Positions 62,405 to 64,000 of a stretch of DNA of 64,000 bases are shown here, piece after piece; position 1 is the stretch's first letter; each line of letters starts with the position of its first letter. The translations under genes and the position numbers were made by a program. The DNA is from Aromatoleum toluolicum. Its GTDB lineage: Bacteria; Pseudomonadota; Gammaproteobacteria; Burkholderiales; Rhodocyclaceae. Under the pieces are notes generated by a model. That model was given only the letters and a program-made list of their open reading frames with translations. It had not been told where the DNA came from and did not search any database. Location of the stretch: the NCBI RefSeq assembly GCF_012911005.2, contig NZ_WTVS01000013.1:39705-103704 (forward strand), given 5' to 3'.

Positions 62405-62836
62405 TCAGAGCACTTCGGCGATCGCTTCCCGCTGCAGCAGCTCGCCTTCGAATTCCACGAGCTCGGGTCCGAGCGCATCACGCGCCGACACCATTCCCAC
62501 GGGGCGGCCGTTCTCCACGATCGGCACGTGGCGGAATCCGCCTTCGAACATCAGGTGCAAGGCGTGGCCGAGCGGCATCTCGGGTGTTGCGGTCATTACG
62601 CGCGAGGTCATCACGCGGGCAATTGGCGTCGTTTGAGGATCCAGGCCAGCGGCCAGCACCCGGACGAGGGCGTCGCGTTCGGTAAAGATGCCGATGAGAT
62701 TGTCCCCTTCGGTGGCCATGATCGATCCGACCTTGGCTTCGGCCATGAGGCGCGCCGCGTCGCTGACGGTGAGGTGGGCGGGGCTCGTGAGGATGGGGCG
62801 GCCGGCGATGACCTCGCTGATCTTCCGTGTATGCAT
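62405..62836 (-). CDS. CBS-domain-pair protein
   Basis: 143-residue protein consisting of two tandem CBS domains (about 8-60 and 75-130; GSIMATEGDNLIGIFTERDAL and RHVPIVENGRPVGMVSARDAL). Such stand-alone pairs bind adenine nucleotides and act as energy or ligand sensors. GGAG precedes the ATG. Convergent with ftsB (30 bp). No partner can be named. Confidence 0.92.
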   Translation of the reverse strand: MHTRKISEVIAGRPILTSPAHLTVSDAARLMAEAKVGSIMATEGDNLIGIFTERDALVRVLAAGLDPQTTPIARVMTSRVMTATPEMPLGHALHLMFEGGFRHVPIVENGRPVGMVSARDALGPELVEFEGELLQREAIAEVL

Positions 62837-62933
62837 GATTCTGCTCCTGCTGAAGGTTAGGTGTGAGATGACTTCCTGTCAGCGTCGGCGCGTGCAGCGC
62901 CGCCCCGGGTTGTGGGCGCCCGGGCCGCCTTGC

Positions 62934-63476
62934 TCAACCGTCCGCCAGGAGCGTCCTGGCACCGTCGAATCTGGATCTGAAATAGGGGCTGTCGAGCCGT
63001 TCGACGCGCACGCGCCCGCGGCTCGATGGTGCATGCACGAACTTGCCTTCCCCCATGTAGATGCCCATGTGGGAGTATGGCCGGTTCATGGTGTTGAAGA
63101 AGACGAGGTCGCCCGGCTGGAGCATCGCGAGGCTGACCGGCCGCGTCCGGTCGGCGATCTGCGCTGCGTTGTGCGGCAGGCGGTAGCCGGAGACCTGCTC
63201 GACGACGTAGGAAACCATGCCGCTGCAGTCGAGGCCCGCGTCGGGATTGCGGCCGCCGAAGCGATAGCCGGTGTCGATCAGGCCTAGCGCGAAGATGACC
63301 ATCTCGCGCGAATGCTCGGGGTCTGCGAGGATGAAAAAGTTGCTGCTTGTGCGTCCGGACGGGACGGTCGGAGCGGAGGAGACGTCGGGCCGCGGGGCCG
63401 GGACGCTGCCGCAGGCCGCGACCAGCGCTGCGATCGCGGATGCCGTCAGGGCTTGAAGCAGCTTGCGGACGACCAT
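62934..63476 (-). CDS. NlpC/P60-family lipoprotein peptidase
   Basis: 180-residue predicted lipoprotein: lipobox LVAAC with C22, then an NlpC/P60 domain (about 55-178) with the catalytic C84 (GLDCSGMVSY), H136 (SHMGIYMG) and H148. It likely cleaves peptidoglycan stem peptides at the outer membrane face. Start at ATG 63476 (GGGGAG upstream) rather than a GTG five codons before. Followed at 97 bp by the CBS gene start on the same strand. Confidence 0.92.
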   Translation of the reverse strand: MVVRKLLQALTASAIAALVAACGSVPAPRPDVSSAPTVPSGRTSSNFFILADPEHSREMVIFALGLIDTGYRFGGRNPDAGLDCSGMVSYVVEQVSGYRLPHNAAQIADRTRPVSLAMLQPGDLVFFNTMNRPYSHMGIYMGEGKFVHAPSSRGRVRVERLDSPYFRSRFDGARTLLADG

Positions 63477-63566
63477 GGAGCTCCCCAGCACATTATCCGC
63501 AAACGATAGGGAAATAGTCGTTGGGTGTCCAGTGGGGGCGAGCGCGCGGACGTTCTCGGCCAGGCG

Positions 63567-63896
63567 TCAGAGCGAGGCCTTGCGGATGGCGCTACAGGCC
63601 GGACTTTCGGGTAGGTCCGGTCTTTCGAGTACGGCCTGGTCTCCGCTGGCCGAGAGTACCGTATATCCGTCGGAATACTTTGCCCCGCTGGTCGACTTCT
63701 CGGCGGTGAGGGCAAATATGCCGGCGCCCGTGCGCAGGCGGACGTGGTCCTCGAAGTACTCGACGGTGAATTGCTCTCCTCCGGGGCAGGTATAACTGAC
63801 GACCCGCGAACTTTCGCGGGTCCAGGCGGTGCCGGCGAGTGAGCCTGCGCCGATGAGAAGTGCGGAAAGAGCTGCCAGTTGGCGATGGAGGCGCAT
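63567..63896 (-). CDS. MliC-family lysozyme inhibitor-like protein
   Basis: 109-residue exported protein with a signal peptide (about 1-25) and the MliC/PliC fold: YTCPGGEQFTVEYFEDHVRL at the N-terminal side and a second cysteine (PACSAI), so C37 and C101 can form the conserved disulfide. It would inhibit host or environmental c-type lysozyme in the periplasm or at the outer membrane. The signal lacks a lipobox Cys, so it appears soluble rather than lipid-anchored. Confidence 0.85.
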   Translation of the reverse strand: MRLHRQLAALSALLIGAGSLAGTAWTRESSRVVSYTCPGGEQFTVEYFEDHVRLRTGAGIFALTAEKSTSGAKYSDGYTVLSASGDQAVLERPDLPESPACSAIRKASL

Positions 63897-63937
63897 GAAG
63901 TGTCTTTCAGAAGCGTGCGGGTGCGGCCGCGGCCGCG

Positions 63938-64000
63938 TTAGTCAGTCAGTTCGATGGTGCCGCTGACGGTGACGATGATTTCGGTCTCGCCGGCTTCGAC
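63938..64000 (-). CDS. C-terminal end of a SIMPL/DUF541-like protein, 5' part outside window
   Basis: Twenty codons (VEAGETEIIVTVSGTIELTD then TAA) enter from the right edge on the minus strand. The alternating beta-strand pattern and the phrase 'AGETEIIVTVSGTIEL' resemble the end of SIMPL-domain (DUF541, YggE-like) periplasmic proteins. The fragment is too short to be sure. It lies 41 bp upstream of the MliC-like gene on the same strand. Confidence 0.5.
   Translation of the reverse strand, partial: VEAGETEIIVTVSGTIELTD

Overview
The window is about 64 kb of GC-rich chromosomal DNA with densely packed genes, many overlapping by 1-4 bp (ATGA-type junctions). The gene set points to a betaproteobacterium, most likely of the Rhodocyclales (Azoarcus/Aromatoleum/Thauera type): divergent ppsR/ppsA, a Tat-exported high-potential iron-sulfur protein, an RpfE-like gene overlapping recJ, electron-transfer-flavoprotein:ubiquinone oxidoreductase, and a DUF2863-type protein. 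That assignment is inference from gene content and composition; no 16S rRNA gene is present. I see no tRNA or rRNA gene, CRISPR array, prophage or intact insertion sequence. Almost everything is core metabolism or envelope biology.

Layout. 1-3 kb: truncated lplT (-), a LysR regulator and radA. 3-7 kb: a TetR-controlled HlyD/FtsX-type permease/ATPase exporter with a clear palindromic operator. 7-11 kb: a UbiB-family kinase with an overlapping helical protein (-), then pepD and a small DUF3820-type gene. 11.3-13.3 kb: ada-alkA alkylation repair behind a well-placed Ada box. 13.5-17.1 kb: an Mla/MCE-type lipid transporter (STAS-permease fusion, ATPase, MCE protein, lipoprotein). 17.1-21.6 kb (-): MarR regulator, an amidohydrolase remnant, recJ, RpfE-like protein, HiPIP and a universal stress protein. 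21.7-25.6 kb: lactate permease (-) divergent from lolC-lolD. 25.6-30.3 kb: DUF2062 (-), comEC, an alpha/beta hydrolase and DUF599. 30.3-32.8 kb (-): msrB, DUF2863, ppsR. 32.9-37.4 kb: ppsA (+) and fadH (-) sharing a bidirectional terminator. 37.7-39.6 kb: M23 peptidase, coiled-coil membrane protein and bactofilin. 39.6-44.8 kb (-): a five-gene lipid/glycan operon. 45-48.9 kb: purL. 49-53.9 kb: a copper-related operon. 54-56.2 kb: ETF-QO (-) divergent from a thioesterase. 56.4-62.4 kb: isochorismatase, pyruvyl transferase (-), pyrG-kdsA-eno-ftsB. 62.4-64 kb (-): CBS, NlpC/P60, MliC and the end of a SIMPL-like gene.

The observations most worth following are regulatory. A perfect 20-bp palindrome between ETF-QO and the thioesterase recurs, with 16 of 20 positions identical, just upstream of fadH; this suggests one fatty-acid/acyl-CoA regulon. 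A perfect 16-bp palindrome precedes the copper operon. A consensus Ada box precedes ada. The five-gene glycan operon carries two PAP2 phosphatases, a GT2 transferase, an ArnT-like GT39 enzyme and a flippase-like protein, consistent with building and attaching a lipid-linked sugar to an envelope acceptor. The copper operon combines DUF2946, PCu(A)C, a TonB receptor, an Asp-box protein with a CxCC motif and a thioredoxin-like protein. I found no clearly unprecedented defence or mobile system.
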